DNA of 64,000 bases, taken from Helichrysum umbraculigerum (Eukaryota > Streptophyta > Magnoliopsida > Asterales > Asteraceae). The notes beneath the pieces were generated by a model, which was not told where the DNA came from, searched no databases, and saw nothing but the letters and a program-made list of their open reading frames with translations. Every line of letters begins with the position of its first letter. Position 1 is the first letter of the stretch. The translations under genes and the position numbers were made by a program. Below, in pieces: positions 35,323 to 47,698 of this stretch. Location: positions 108,063,277-108,127,276 of the forward strand of contig CATIUR010000005.1 of the NCBI GenBank assembly GCA_949592205.1, written 5' to 3'.

Positions 35323-37784
35323 TGATCGCGTCCGCTACGGTCGTTACGCAACAGCCGCGATCGGTGGTATTAAATTTATAAATGCTGGGGTATAAGTGTG
35401 TCTTACGATTACGGAACCAATGGTTAGTAAGTAGTAAGTATGACCTAGAGTCGTTCTTAAAGAGAAACTGAATTGAAACAAAGGAAGTTCCAATCAATCA
35501 AAGGTTTTCTAGCAAACGGGGTTTATAAAAGTGATGGGGGTTTTGGTTCAATTTACTAAGTAAAATAAATAAAGCGATAAAAAGATAATAATAAATCAGA
35601 TGTGGAAAGCTGTATTTGTTGTGAATTCATTAGCTGATAATTATGGGATGACGACTTTGAGTTTTAGGGAAACATGGGTCTAAATTAAATGAGTTTGTTA
35701 AACCTGTTATCCAATGGTATAACTGTTAGGTTCCCTATTAGTCGGTTATCAACTAATATGTCACGAGGAACTCAGGTGTAACGATTCTAATCGGACAAAC
35801 GATGCTCAACTCTCTACACTCTCCCGTGAGGGAGTCAATGGCCCTTATGATTGTTCATGGGTGAAGGAATATAGTAGCAGGTCCATATAAAGGTCTGATC
35901 GTTCTTAATACCATACAGATTACAGATTCGTTAAACCATTAACTTAGATTGTTTTGTTCAGATTACTTCAGTGTTTCCTCTCAGTGAAATTTAAGACTTG
36001 ATAAGCGGGAGAAACGTTTATTTTTTTCGCACATATCTTGCTTTGAAAAAGTGAGTGAAAAGAGAAACGTTTCTTTAAGTAGGATTTTCAACGTGCCTTG
36101 CTAAACATAATCAACAAATCCCTAGGTTTTCGTAAACGGTTATTTAGCCTATAGCCTACCTACTCTAATCTAAAATGCTGGCGGCGTTTGTCATAAAGTT
36201 AAACCCAGACCTTGTCAGAAAAAATCTATGGTATTCCGCAGTGTAATCGGTCGTTAACCGACATTTCCATTTGCAGATTTTAAGTACTTCGTAGTGTTTA
36301 CATGGCAATTACATTGTAATCAGAAGTGTACTACACTCTTGGTGATTCCAACACAATTACATTGCGTTTTACGATGTTTACATGGCGTTGTAATTAAACC
36401 ATAGTTTTGACGCAGATAATTATTGACTAAGTATTGAGGTTCGCGACTCCTCGTTACAAAGTTACAATCACGTTTGTTGACCGAAAGGCGATTAAATAGT
36501 TTTTAGTTTAAAATTGTAAAGATAAAGTAAATCCGAACAATAAGTTTCTATTTTTATAATGTCGATCCATAACATGACTACATTCGGTCGTCTCAGACTT
36601 CCGTACATTTGTACTCTGCATAAAGCATTTCCAGCACTATATCTAAGAACAGTCGAATCGGGGCCGTCATATTACTTCACGACAAATTAAAGTCATCCCA
36701 TAATTATTTATGCTAATTACATCACAACAAATACAAAAGTAATCTACTCGCTAAGCATGGCAATAACTATATCTAGCATAATTAAAGGATACATTTTTAA
36801 TTAAGATAGATTACGATAGAGATAATCGGGATTAAATGCGAGAAGGAGAAGAATTAAATTTTATATGATATTCCAAAGCTTACATCCATAAGATTACAAC
36901 ACGTTCCGTGCTTTCGTTCTATTCCAAAACGCTCCTATAACTAGCCTAAAACTAATTTAGAATGAGAAAATAGAGAGAGAAAGTAGACTGATTTTTTAGA
37001 GAGTGAAAGTATTCTAGGAATGTGTGTTTTTGAAAAACGAATCCAATGGTATATTTATAGCTAAAATCCGGCTCACGATAGCGAAGCTAGGCTCATTTTA
37101 GCGAAAAAGCGCGCGCGGTACGTGTACCGGACGAAAAAGGTGGCGCACGGACGAAAAAGCACCCGGCACTGGCCGGACAGGGGCCAGCACCGGTTGGACC
37201 CGGGCCGGTACCGGTTGACCGACCCAAAAAGCGGACCGGCACCGGTCGGGTACCAACCGGCGGCGGCGTGCCGGCCGGCCTCGCCCGTACAACTTTTTCG
37301 GTTCACGTTTTCGTGGGTATCTCCTTCGTTATACGTCCGATTGCGACGATTCTTTTTGCGTTGGAATTGATTTTTAAAAACGAAGACTTTGATGTAAAGA
37401 AATCTCCGTGATGATTTTTCGATCTTGAGATATCTTGTTCCGAATGTTTTGATTCTTTCGCAGCGTGTATAATCTTCATTCCTCATCCGTTTTAGGTGAT
37501 TCTTTTTGAGTTGGATTCTATTTTTGAAAACGAAGACTTTGGTATGGATAAATCTCCGAGATGATCTTTTTCTCTTGAAAGTTTATCTTGGTTGCCTTGA
37601 ATCTTCAAACGCGCGTAAAATCTTCGTTTTTCGACCATTTTGCCTGATTTTTCTTGTGCTTCTTTATTTTAACCTACTTGACAAAATATCATTGATTAAT
37701 ATAATATTTGAGCTCTTTTGCCAAGAATCATTCTAAAACGAGAGAGACATCGTTAGTAAAAATGTAACTTTTTACGCGATATCA
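35323..37784 (-). repeat. LTR B (2462 bp), shared by two tandem units
   Basis: Same ends and structure as LTR A, with scattered single-base differences. TATA box (minus) at about 37048-37061 and the GC-rich ACCGGT tract at about 37110-37290. PPT of internal C (AAGTGTGGGATACT, minus) abuts at 37785-37798. Confidence 0.92.
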
Positions 37785-39470
37785 AGTATCCCACACTTAG
37801 AACTTTGCTTGTCCTCAAGGAAACTCATTTTTCAAGTAAGGTTGATTGTGTAGATAATGAAGGGTTTTAAGCACGGAACGTTGCACCAAGGGTTCTTGGA
37901 AATAAATAAGATTTTCCTGCCTTTAGAAAAGTAAAGAAATAATCTTTTCGGAGCATGCTTTTGATCCTCTCGATATATTGTATACATGACTAGGCGATCT
38001 TCTCACAGTGGTCACTCAAATCACTTAAAGTGTTTAGGGTTCCCTATTCTATGATAATCTTTGTCAATCGCTCAGAACGCCAGTCATGTATCATTTTTCG
38101 TCATAGGCTTGATCGAGAATCAAATTGTTCCCTCTGTGGTGAGAATGGAAATAATCGGGATACAACATTCTATGGAAAGTGGTGAATGGAATTCGAGTAG
38201 GGTAAAGGTTCGTGGAAGGGTTTATTTTCGTGCTATGTTCTTATTTTGTAGGTTTCTTTTTGGCGAAGAGGAAAGCTGAGATTTTTGGAGGGTTGACGCC
38301 TTGTTTTTTCCTTTCTCTTTGAAGGGAGTCTTTTCCATAGGACTTTCTTTTCTTCAATTTTTTTCTTTTTCTTTTCTTTTCTCCCTTTTTTTATTTTTTA
38401 TTTTTTATTTTTCGTCATAACCTCTTGGCTCCTCTTTTTAATCACACAGAGCTTTTACTCGAAGATTGAGATTTTATGAAGTTCAAAGGATGCTTTTGAG
38501 AGAGTGGAGATGATGAGTTTTTCTTGGTGGGTGTTTTAGGGAGAGGGGGTGATCCAAAGAATGTTGCTATCCAATTATCCCAATTGCTTACCAAATTGGC
38601 TTCAAAATGCATAACAGGAGCAAGTTCAGATTCCAAACGCATACATCGGCACACATAAGAATCGAATAAGTGAAGCATTAAAAGTGAATGCTTATTTTGG
38701 CTCAAGATACCTCACGAATCGAAATTTGGGTTTGTGTGCCTGGTCATGCGATGCTCTTTACGAGAATATTGATTTAATTTTTTAAAGAGATTCCCATCTT
38801 ATTTATCCTTCTTTCCCTAAAGTAGATCGTTCTTTGTCTAAAAATTGTCATTATCGAAACATTTCAAACTCGATTTGAAAAATATTGTTTTAAAATTTCG
38901 AGTTACTTTTGGAGAAGGATAGTCTAAAGGATTGAGAATTAAAATCAGGTATATACCGCTATCCCACACTTAAAGGAACATCGTCCTCGATGTTCTACTA
39001 AGATCCTATTGGGGTGAAATCCCACACTTAGAGTTTTTAAACATTCAGAACTTATCCTTTAGAGGTGTTTGATGGGTTTGAATCCCACACTTAGTGATAA
39101 GCATAGTGGATATGGTATATTTGTAACGAAGAATTTAAATAGTTCAGAAGTACTCCCCAGTTATATGTAGGGCTTGTTGGTGCTTGATGAGGAGTGTTCC
39201 AAAGCATTTGATTTGCCGAATCTTTTCGCAGAGTCCATTTGTTGCTACTGCATGCTCCGGTTTCTTCAAGTCTCATTGTGATTTGCCTTGTAGGTGTGAA
39301 CACTCTGGATATCTTTGTTGTTGATTTCTTGGAGAAGATTCTTCCTGTATCCAGGTGTGAAAGATAGTCGGAGGTTTTATCACTTCTTGGAAAGTAAAAT
39401 TGCGGAAAAGTATAACACGGGTTGCCTCCCGAGAAGCGCTCTTTAAAAGTCAGGAGCTCGACTTATTGTC
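37785..39470 (-). other. Internal C 3' non-coding region with repeated PPT-like motifs
   Basis: Besides the PPT beside LTR B, the motif AAGTGTGGGAT (minus) recurs at about 38961, 39019 and 39081, one near a GAGGACGATG block. The part up to about 38805 is nearly identical to that of internal B. No recognised coding frame. Confidence 0.75.
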
Positions 39471-39471
39471 C

Positions 39472-40250
39472 TCAGATGATTCTAGATGAGTCCCAGGAGC
39501 TGGAGTGATCATTGTTGCTCCTGGGTAAGGCGTCGCGTGGTGTAAAGTACTGTAGGAATTGCTCTATCATGTTGGAGATCAAGTCAGGTGGGTTGGTGGA
39601 TTCCATTATGAAGCTCTTGAAATGATCCGTGGCCAATCGGTCAAGGAGTGCCATCCCGCAAGTGATATATCTTACTGCCCGAGTGACTGGTATGTTAGGA
39701 TCAATTCTGGTGGCAGTGTTTGTTTGGATAATCTCATGCTGGGGGTGATCTCGACCAATCGATGCTATTAAGGCCATGAATTGAGTCTCCAATTCATCAA
39801 AATCATCGGCTAAAGGATCTCCTCCAAAGGACCTGGCTGCTTGGCATACATCTCTGATGAGCTAGTGTTGCTGACGGCTAAATGGAAAGTCCGAGTCCAT
39901 GAAGATGTATACTAACTTGCTGAATATCTCACGATATCCATTTTGGTAGACATCCAATTCCACATCCTCCTCCGTGTACATTCGGCGTAGTCTTGTTGTC
40001 ACATAAGTTGCTAAGTTAATCTATGACATGTGCGGAATGAACCTTGGTACATCTCGAGTTTCTTCATCATAGGCCGAGTGGTTCAGCTCATCAATTATCA
40101 GTTCAACATGATGTCCAATAGTAGAGTGAATGACAATTCTGCAGTTCTCAGTGGCGGTGAGATGTTCTCCAGTTTCAATGAGATCCATAAGTGTTCTCAG
40201 ATCTCCTACCATCCTGATGTCTGCATAATTCTGCAGGTTTCCAGTTCCTC
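39472..40250 (-). pseudogene. Internal C: unidentified reading frame downstream of protease
   Basis: A single minus-strand frame runs about 260 codons with two TAG stops (40021-40023 and near 39867). It reads MVGDLRTLMDLIETGEHL, TRLRRMYTEEDVELDVYQNG, FGGDPLADDFDELETQFMAL and TRAVRYITCGMALLDRL. I do not recognise a family. Codon-like composition and the lack of frameshifts suggest a once-real protein. It joins the protease frame near 40250, where a one-base difference from copy A shifts the frame. It is absent from copies A and B as seen here; it may be an element-specific ORF or a captured host fragment. Confidence 0.5.
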
Positions 40251-41240
40251 TTCAGATGATTCAATTCTTCCTCTGCCTCCTCACATTCTTCATCCTCTTT
40301 TGGTTTGGTTTCTGGGTCAGAGATGAAAATAGCCGATCGATTTATTGATCGCTCGTCATCGGATTCTGATTCATCGTCGGTAGTGATTCTTTCCACTGAT
40401 ATTACATACAAATCTTCTGGCTCTGGAGTGTATTCTGGTTGGTCAATTTTGTAGGTGATGCTTTCTCCATGGGATCGTAGAACGATTGTGTGTTTATATA
40501 CATCAATGACTACGCTTGCCGTATTCATGAATGCTCTTTCAAGGATAATCAAAATGTTTATGTCTTCATGGATGTCCATTACCACAAAGTCCGTAGGGTA
40601 GAAAAACTTGTCAACTTGAACTAAGGCATTCTCAGCTATTCCCTTTGGATATCGAACAGATTGGTCAGCTAGCTGGACAGTCATCTTAGTGGATTCCAGG
40701 TTTTCAATTTCTAGCCTCTTGAATAAGGAGTAGGGCATAAGATTTATGCTGGCTCCTAAATCGACTAAGGTGTTGATATCTACGGATTGGTAAATGGAAC
40801 AGGGAAGTGTAAATCGTCCGGTGTCTCCTAGTTTTTCTGGAAGGCTATTCTTTAGTAGGGCTGAACTCTCAGAATTGAGTGGGATGTTGTTTACCTCATG
40901 CAGTTTATCCTTAGTAGATAAGAGTTTTCACATGTACTTGTTACGACTGGGAACTCTAGACATGGTGTCGAGGAATTTACCATCTAGTTTAAAAGATGAT
41001 AACTTCTTTGGTTGAGTTTAAAGTCTAGCGGGGTAAGGGATTCTTACTTCTTTGTTCAAGGTCAGAACAGGCTCCATTGTTGGTGTTTTGGTGGTTAGTT
41101 CTTCTTTTACAAGGACAGCAGTAGGTAGTTGAGTAGCTGCTTCCTTGATGGTGGTAACTTTCTTTGCCTCCTCAACATGTGTATTTTGAACGGTGTTACT
41201 AGGCAAACTTCCTCTGGATCTGGTGTCAAGACGATGTGCC
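40251..41240 (-). pseudogene. Internal C: protease region
   Basis: Same region as in internal A, with DLGASINLMPY (about 40720-40760) and the following VRYPKGIAENALVQVDKF block. The ILGRP-type motif is changed here (IILERAF). Stops at 41018-41020 (TAA) and 40928-40930 (TGA) occupy the same codons as stops in copy A. Confidence 0.8.
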
Positions 41241-41251
41241 AGTTGTCCTAT

Positions 41252-42607
41252 TTACGCTTCTAGGTTCTTGATTATGGCTAGTTGGTTTCTCATGAAGAGT
41301 TCAGCTTGATCTTGTCTGGCGGATGTCTTTTGGTTGAGTTGGTGCTGTCCTTGCATACATTGAGTGAATGCGTCGTCTGGATTTGAAGCTGCTACATTTG
41401 TCTTGGCAGGTTGTTTAGTGGGTTGGTTTGTGTCGGAAGTAGGTCCAGGAAGTGCTAGGGGTTGGTTGTAGGCAAGTTGTTGTTGTTGTGGGTATAGTGG
41501 ATACCTAGGTAGATACCTTGGTGGATAGGGTTGTTGATTGTTTCTTGGTGGGAATGGAGGACCTCTGGGTTGGTTGTTGTTTTGGTTGAAACCGGGTGGA
41601 AATTTTTGTGGTCCAGCGGGAAACTGGGCATAGTAAATGGTGCCATCTGCCTCTTCGTATTCAACCTGGTATTCGCCAGATGGGTGTGGGTTGGTGCAGT
41701 TTGGGCAGGCTTGCACTTGGTGTACTTGATGTTGTTGTTTCTTGAGTTCTTTGAATTACTTGACAAGGGAGTCCATCTTCTCAGTGAGTACCTAAATTGC
41801 TTCAATCGGAAGTGGATTCGAGGCAGCGAGAGGTGCTGAAGATGTCGAGTGATCTCCTGAGTTCCATTCATGGTGATGCATAGTCATGTTTTCAATAAGG
41901 TCCCATCCTTCTTCGTCTGTTTTCTTCATGAAGTTCCCTTGTGCAGCAGCATCGAGGGTGGTTCGGTGGTTGGATGCTAAACCATTATAGAAAGTGCATA
42001 GCTGTGCTGATTTGTCAAGATGATTATTGGGGCACTTCTTTAATGCTCCTTTGAAGCGTTCCCATGCATTGTATAATGACTCGTCAAAAGCTTGTCGGAA
42101 GTTCATGATGTCATTCTTGAGTTTGCTTTGCTTGGACGGTGGAAAGTACTTAGTCAGAAACTTCGTTGCCATTACTGTCCATGAAGGGATTGAACCGGTT
42201 TCTAAACCTTCAAACCATGTTTGCGCATGATGAGTGAGCGAATAAGGGAAAAGATACAAGCGGATCGTATCTTGGCTAACTCCGTTTTGTTTGTAGGAAT
42301 TTGAAAGAGAGGTAAACTTGTCAAGGTGAGAGTTCGGATCATCATTTGGTAATTCGTGGAATTGACAATGATTCTGGATTAATTGGATGATCTGGTGCTT
42401 AAGCTCGAATGATTGTCCGGGGGTTTCTGGGTAGAGGATCGTTCCGCCTCTTCCTTCGATAGAGGGTTTGCTGTTGTCGGCGAGAGTGATGCGTTCAGCC
42501 ATCGTGTTTCTGAGGGTGGATTGTTTCTTCTCTCGCCGGATTGTGCGAATAATAAGTTCTGGATCAGGAAAGTTAAAAAGTGGTGCAGACCTAGGAGTAC
42601 AGATCAT
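41252..42607 (-). pseudogene. Internal C: gag with shared nonsense codons
   Basis: ATG 42607 reads 271 codons (same gag as copy B) to a copy-specific stop at 41792-41794, then the shared TAA at 41756-41758 and, after the CPNCTNPHPSGEY part, the shared TAA 41252-41254. All remain in one frame. PBS at 42745-42761. Confidence 0.87.
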
Positions 42608-42767
42608 ACACTGAAAAATAAACAGATTAAAGAGAATAAACTATTAAAATATTTTTTTTTCTTTTTTTTTTAGGAGAAGACTTATATCTTAAAAGTAGGC
42701 TAAAAAATATGATCGGTTGGGCCTCTGTGTCTGACAGTTAGTCTCCCCGGCAGCGGCGCCAAAAACT

Positions 42768-45231
42768 TGATCGCGTCCGCTAAGGTTGTTACGCAATAGC
42801 CGCGATCGGTGGTTTTAAATTTATAAATGCTGGGGTCTAAGTGTGACTTACGATTACGGAACCAATGGTTAGTAAGTAGTAAGTATGACCTAGAGTCGTT
42901 CTTAAAGAGAAACTGAATTGAAACAAAGGAAGTTCCAATCAATCAAAGGTTTTCTAGCAAACGGGGTTTATAAAAGTGATAGGGTTTTGGTTCAGTTTAC
43001 TAAGTAAAATAAATAAAGCGATAAAAAGATAATAATAAATCAGATGTCGAAAGCTGTATTTGTTGTGACTTCATTAGCTGATAATTATGGGATGACGACT
43101 TTGAGTTTTAAGGAAACATGGGTCTAAATTAAATAAGTTTGTTAAACCTGTTATCCAATGGTATAACCGTTAGGTTCCCTATTAGTCGGTTATCAACTAA
43201 TATGTCACGAGGAACTCAGGTGTAATGATTCTGATCGGACAAACGATGCTCAACTCTCTACACTCTCCTGTGAGGGAATCAGTGGCCCTTATGATTGTTC
43301 ATGGGCGAAGGAATAGAGTAGCAGGTCCATATAAAGGTCTAATCGTTCTTAATACCATAAAGATTACAGATTCGATTAACCATTAACTTAGATTGTTTTG
43401 TTTGGATTACTTGAGTGTTTCCTCTCAGTGAAATTTAAGACTTGATAAGCGGGAGAAACGTTTAATTGTTTCGCACATATCTTGCTTTGAAAAAGTGAGT
43501 GAAAAGAGAAACGTTTCTTTAAGTAGGATTTTAAACGTGCCTTGCTAAACATAATCAACAAATCCCTAGGTTTTCGTAAACGATTATTTAGCCTGTAGCC
43601 TACCTACTCTAATCTAAAATGTTGGCGGCGTTTGTCATAAAGTTAAACCCAGACCTTGTCAGAAAAAAGCTATGGTATTTCGCAGTGTAATCTATTGTTA
43701 ACCGACATTTCCATTTGTAGATTTTAATTACTTCGTAATGTTTACATGTCAATTACATTGTAATCATAAGTGTACTACACTCATGGTAATTCCAACACAA
43801 TTACATTGCGTTTTACGATGTTTACATAGCGTTGTAATTAAACCATAGTTTTGACGCTGATAATTATTGACTAAGTATTGAGGTTCGCGACTCCTCGTTA
43901 CAAAGTTACAATCACGTTTGTTGACCGAAAGGCGATTAAATAGTTTTTAGTTTAAAATTGTAAAGATAAAGTAAATCCGAACAATAAGTTTCTATTTTTA
44001 TAATGTCGATCCATAACATGACTACATTCGGTCGTCTCAGACTTCCGTACATTTGTACTCTGCATAAAGCATTTCCAGCACTATATCTAAGAACAGTCGA
44101 ATCGGGGCCGTCATATTACTTCACGACAAATTAAAGTCATCCCATAATTATTTATGCTAATTACATCACAACAAATACAAAAGTAATCTACTCGCTAAGC
44201 ATGTCAATAACTATATCTAGCATAATTAAAGGATACATTTTTAATTAAGATAGATTAGGATAGAGATAACCGGGATTAAATGCGAGGAGGAGAAGACTTA
44301 AATTTTATATAATATTCCAAAGCTTACATCCACAGATTATAACACGTTCTGTGCTTTCGTTCAAGTCCAAAAACGCTCCTAAAACTAGCCTAAAACTAAT
44401 TTAGAGTGAAAAAATAGAGAGGGAAAGTAGACTGATTTTTTAGAGAGTGAAAGTATTCTAGGAATGTGTGTTTTTGAAAAACGAATCCAATGGTATATTT
44501 ATAGCTGAAATCCGGCTCACGATAGCGAAGTTGGGCTCATTTTAGCGAAAAAGCGCGCGCGGTACATGTATCGGACGAAAAAGGTGACGCACGGACGAAA
44601 AAGCACCCGGCACCGGCCGGACAGGGGCCGGCACCGGTTGGACCCGGGCCGGTACTGGTTGACCGACCCAAAAAGGGGACCGGCACCGGTCGGGTACCAG
44701 CCGGCGGCGGCCGGTTGCCGGCCGGCCTCGCCCGTACAACTTTTTCGGTTCACGTTTTTATGCGTATCTCCTTCATTATGCGTTCGATTGCGACGATTCT
44801 TTTTGCGTTGGTATCGATTTTTAAAAACGAAGACTTTGATATAAAGAAATCTCCGAGATGATTTTCCGATCTTGAGATGTCTTGTTCCGAATGTTTTAAA
44901 TCTTTCGCAGCGTGTATAATCTTCATTCCTCATCCGTTTTAGGTTATTCTTTTTGCGTTGGATTCTATTTTTGAAAACGAAGACTTCGGTATAGAGAAAT
45001 CTCAGAGATGATCTTTTTCTTTTGAAATTTTATCTTGGTTGCCTTGAATCTTCAAACGCGCGTGAAATCTTCGTTTTTCGACCATTTTGTCTGATTTTTC
45101 TCATGCTTCTTTATTTTAACCTACTTGACAAAATATCATTAATTAATGTAATATTTGAGCTCTTTTGCCAAGTATCGTTCTAAAACGAGAGAGATATCGT
45201 TAGTAAAAACGTGACTTTTTACGCGATATCA
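42768..45231 (-). repeat. LTR C (2464 bp), outer 5' LTR of the array
   Basis: Same ends as LTRs A and B; somewhat more diverged. The TATA box (minus) is at about 44492-44505 and the GC-rich ACCGGC/CCGGTT tract at about 44555-44735. The right flank (attttttaga) is CACTA-like sequence, so this is the true 5' border of the array. Confidence 0.92.
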
Positions 45232-45603
45232 ATTTTTTAGATTGGTTCTTATGGATGTTCCAAAAGATCACCACTCATTTTTTTAAACTATACTCATTTT
45301 TTACTTTGGAAACAACCGCTACATTTTTTATATTTGAAACGGTTTTTTACTTAACCGCTCTAAAATTGCACTTTTTTGAAGCAGGTTGTTTTAAACCGCC
45401 ACAAATAACGGTATATTTTGGAGCGGTGTTTACTAAACCGCTACAAATATAAGTAATTAGAGCGGTTTTTTTCTAAAAACACTACAAGTAATGCCATTAA
45501 ACCGTCCCAAGAAAAAATTTGGACCCACTTTTTACTTTTTATAGCGGTTTTCACGTAAAACCGCTATAACACTGCGCTCTAAATAGTCATTTTTGTACTA
45601 GTG
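45232..45603. mobile_element. CACTA-type DNA transposon end, truncated
   Basis: The right terminus read inwards is CACTAGTACAAAAATGACTA, typical of the En/Spm (CACTA) superfamily. The next ~350 bp contain many copies of the sub-terminal motif AACCGCT / AGCGGTT in both orientations. The other end is missing, replaced by the tandem retroelement array. It lies inside an LTR-like sequence that resumes at 45604. Confidence 0.85.
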
Positions 45604-46581
45604 TAACCCCCATAGTACTCACCTTAGCTTTAGGTAATTAAGAAATTCTCGTACTTGAATATGAATGCCATATCTTGGGTCACCTATCACATAATACATA
45701 AAGGTAACAACATTCTTAGTATCACATGATGATTAAATCTCCACTAATCATCATTATTATTCCTTTATCCTTACCAATTGATCTTTAATCAATTAACATA
45801 CTTTATCTTACTTTAATACTTGTCACATAACAAACTCTTTTAACTAATAATGATGGTGAATCAAGTATAGATAACATCATCTTGTCTTCTTAACACTTAA
45901 ATCATCATTCATGATCATAATTATATCATAACTATTCTTGAATTAACTAAATAGCTTCTTTCTTTCATGATCATGATTAACTTTAACATCATAACAACTC
46001 TCTAATACATAATTAGGGCAAAAACTTATAACAACTAACAAAAATTAAATTAATTCATTAAACCCCCATGAATCAAATTCTAAATTCATAATCTTTAGCT
46101 TGTAGTATTGTTAATACAATCACTAACAAGCTTTACTACCACTAATTCAACATAATTAACCTTCAATTTCGTATTAAAACTCATTAATTCCTTAAATCTT
46201 CATAAACCCATTTTCTAGGTTATAATACATGAAGAACAAGCTCATACCTTTGATAGAGAAGATCAAAAGAAGATAAATTACATGTTTCTAGCTTCAATTT
46301 CGTGTTTTGGAATAATTTTGGTAATTAGGTTTTGGTTCCCGCGTTCTTTCTTTTCTTCCTGGAGCTTCCTGGGAGTATTTAGAGCATTTGATAATAAGAA
46401 TGATACATACGTACATAATATAGATAAGTATGTGTTTATTTTACTCCCCGTACTTATCATTGTCTGGAACATTAAAACCGACTTACAATTATTACCATTT
46501 TATTTTACCTAAAATAATAATAATTTAAAACAATTACTTTTACCTTTACCACAATAATACTTTAAAAATTGGGGTGTTACA
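45604..46581 (-). repeat. Part of an old chromovirus-type LTR
   Basis: On the minus strand it starts TGTAACACCCCAATTTT at 46581 and reaches the LTR landmark GGTGAGTACTATGGGGGTTA, where the CACTA element interrupts it. The rest is AT-rich with no coding frame recognised. Confidence 0.65.
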
Positions 46582-47527
46582 AATTATATGCTTATCAACC
46601 TATTAACCATCTCAAAACATTCCACATCAACTATCATATGCTTATTATTTTACAAACTATAAATAAAACAAATACATATTTAACATGTCTTATATTTATT
46701 AAAAACAAAAAGTGTGTTACCATTTCTATTTTAAATATGCTTAAGTTTGAAATTGAATAACACATAAACTCAATTTATAAGAAGAATCATCTTTAGAATT
46801 TAAATTATATATCAACATTATATTTTTCTTATGTTTATTTAACACTTTCTTGATAAGAATTAGTAGATGTAAATAGTAATTTTTTATATAATTCAATCAA
46901 CATGTGTAGACAAGACTCAAATTTGTTACTCCATCCGTCCCACCACAAGTGTCTGTATTACTATTTTGGGTTGTCCCAAATAAGTGTCAACTAACATGTT
47001 TTAAACAATCAAAAGAGACTTTAGTGGGTAGATATATTATTTGATTGGTGAAAAATGTAGTTAGTGGAAAATTCCAAAACTGTATGCAAAGTCAAAGTGG
47101 ACACTTTGATTTGGACGGAGGGAGTATTATTCATCATTTATAATCTAAACTATTCTCAATATAATATTTTTTTTCTTATACATATAAAAGCATCTTATGC
47201 TTTAAAATATGAATACGTTCGAAAATGATCGTGTCACCTTTTGATGTTATTTTTACTTCATTTTGTTTAATTATGGTTCACTTTTACAAAACCAACATAA
47301 AGAATGCTTGCTAAATAAACTAAATGGAACACTTAAAGAACAAGATTTGGTCTCATGTCTTTTGATTTTATAGGTATATCACAATAAACTTCAAAAATTA
47401 GTCTACTTCTCTAAACTCTAGCTCTTCTTAGAATTCGGTTTATTAGTAACAATTTTATTTTATCGATCTTTTAAATAGTCGACTATCTTCCTGGGCCGTG
47501 CGGTATGCACGGCTACTAACTACCTAG
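46582..47527 (+). mobile_element. Helitron 3' portion with terminus
   Basis: The 3' end is at 47527: stem GCCGTGC (47495-47501), loop GGTAT, stem GCACGGC (47507-47513), ten bases, CTAG, then T. This is the diagnostic Helitron 3' signature. The 5' TC end is not visible; the element is probably cut by the LTR ending at 46581. The body is AT-rich with no coding frame recognised and contains a Stowaway MITE. Confidence 0.7.
46929..47124. mobile_element. Stowaway MITE (196 bp)
   Basis: Terminal inverted repeats CTCCATCCGTCCCACCACA and its complement, with TA duplications at 46927-46928 and 47125-47126. A diverged relative lies at about 52819-53010. Confidence 0.88.
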
Positions 47528-47698
47528 TAATTAATTGATAAGATAGCCCGGAGATTAAGCTAGTATTATTTGAATAGAAAATTAGATAAAAACATAACAC
47601 TGAAGATGAACATAAACAACTCATAATAAAATGTACATATAATAATATCTCTAATAGATAGATTTGGCTGGCAAATGAGACCATAAATGGTACATTCT

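Larger units (their letters stand above)
27296..45231 (-). mobile_element. Tandem array of a non-autonomous Athila/Tat-like element: 3 LTRs, 3 internal segments
   Basis: Reading right to left: LTR C (42768-45231), internal C (37785-42767), LTR B (35323-37784), internal B (32652-35322), LTR A (30191-32651), internal A (27296-30190, truncated). LTRs A and B are each bordered by a PBS on their left and a PPT on their right, so each serves as 3' LTR of one unit and 5' LTR of the next. LTR C is bordered on the right by unrelated CACTA sequence. No RT, RNase H or integrase is encoded in any segment. The three LTRs are nearly identical by eye. Unequal recombination between copies would produce this. 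Confidence 0.9.

Noticed and set aside
38442..38705. 87-codon ORF in both internal B (33309-33572) and internal C
   Set aside because: Its conservation reflects recent duplication of the 3' non-coding region; no domain and no start context.
45604..46581. Stand-alone LTR bounded by TGTAACCCCC and GTTACA on the plus strand
   Set aside because: The left TG is shared with the end of the CACTA element, and the orientation landmarks fit an interrupted minus-strand LTR rather than a short complete one.
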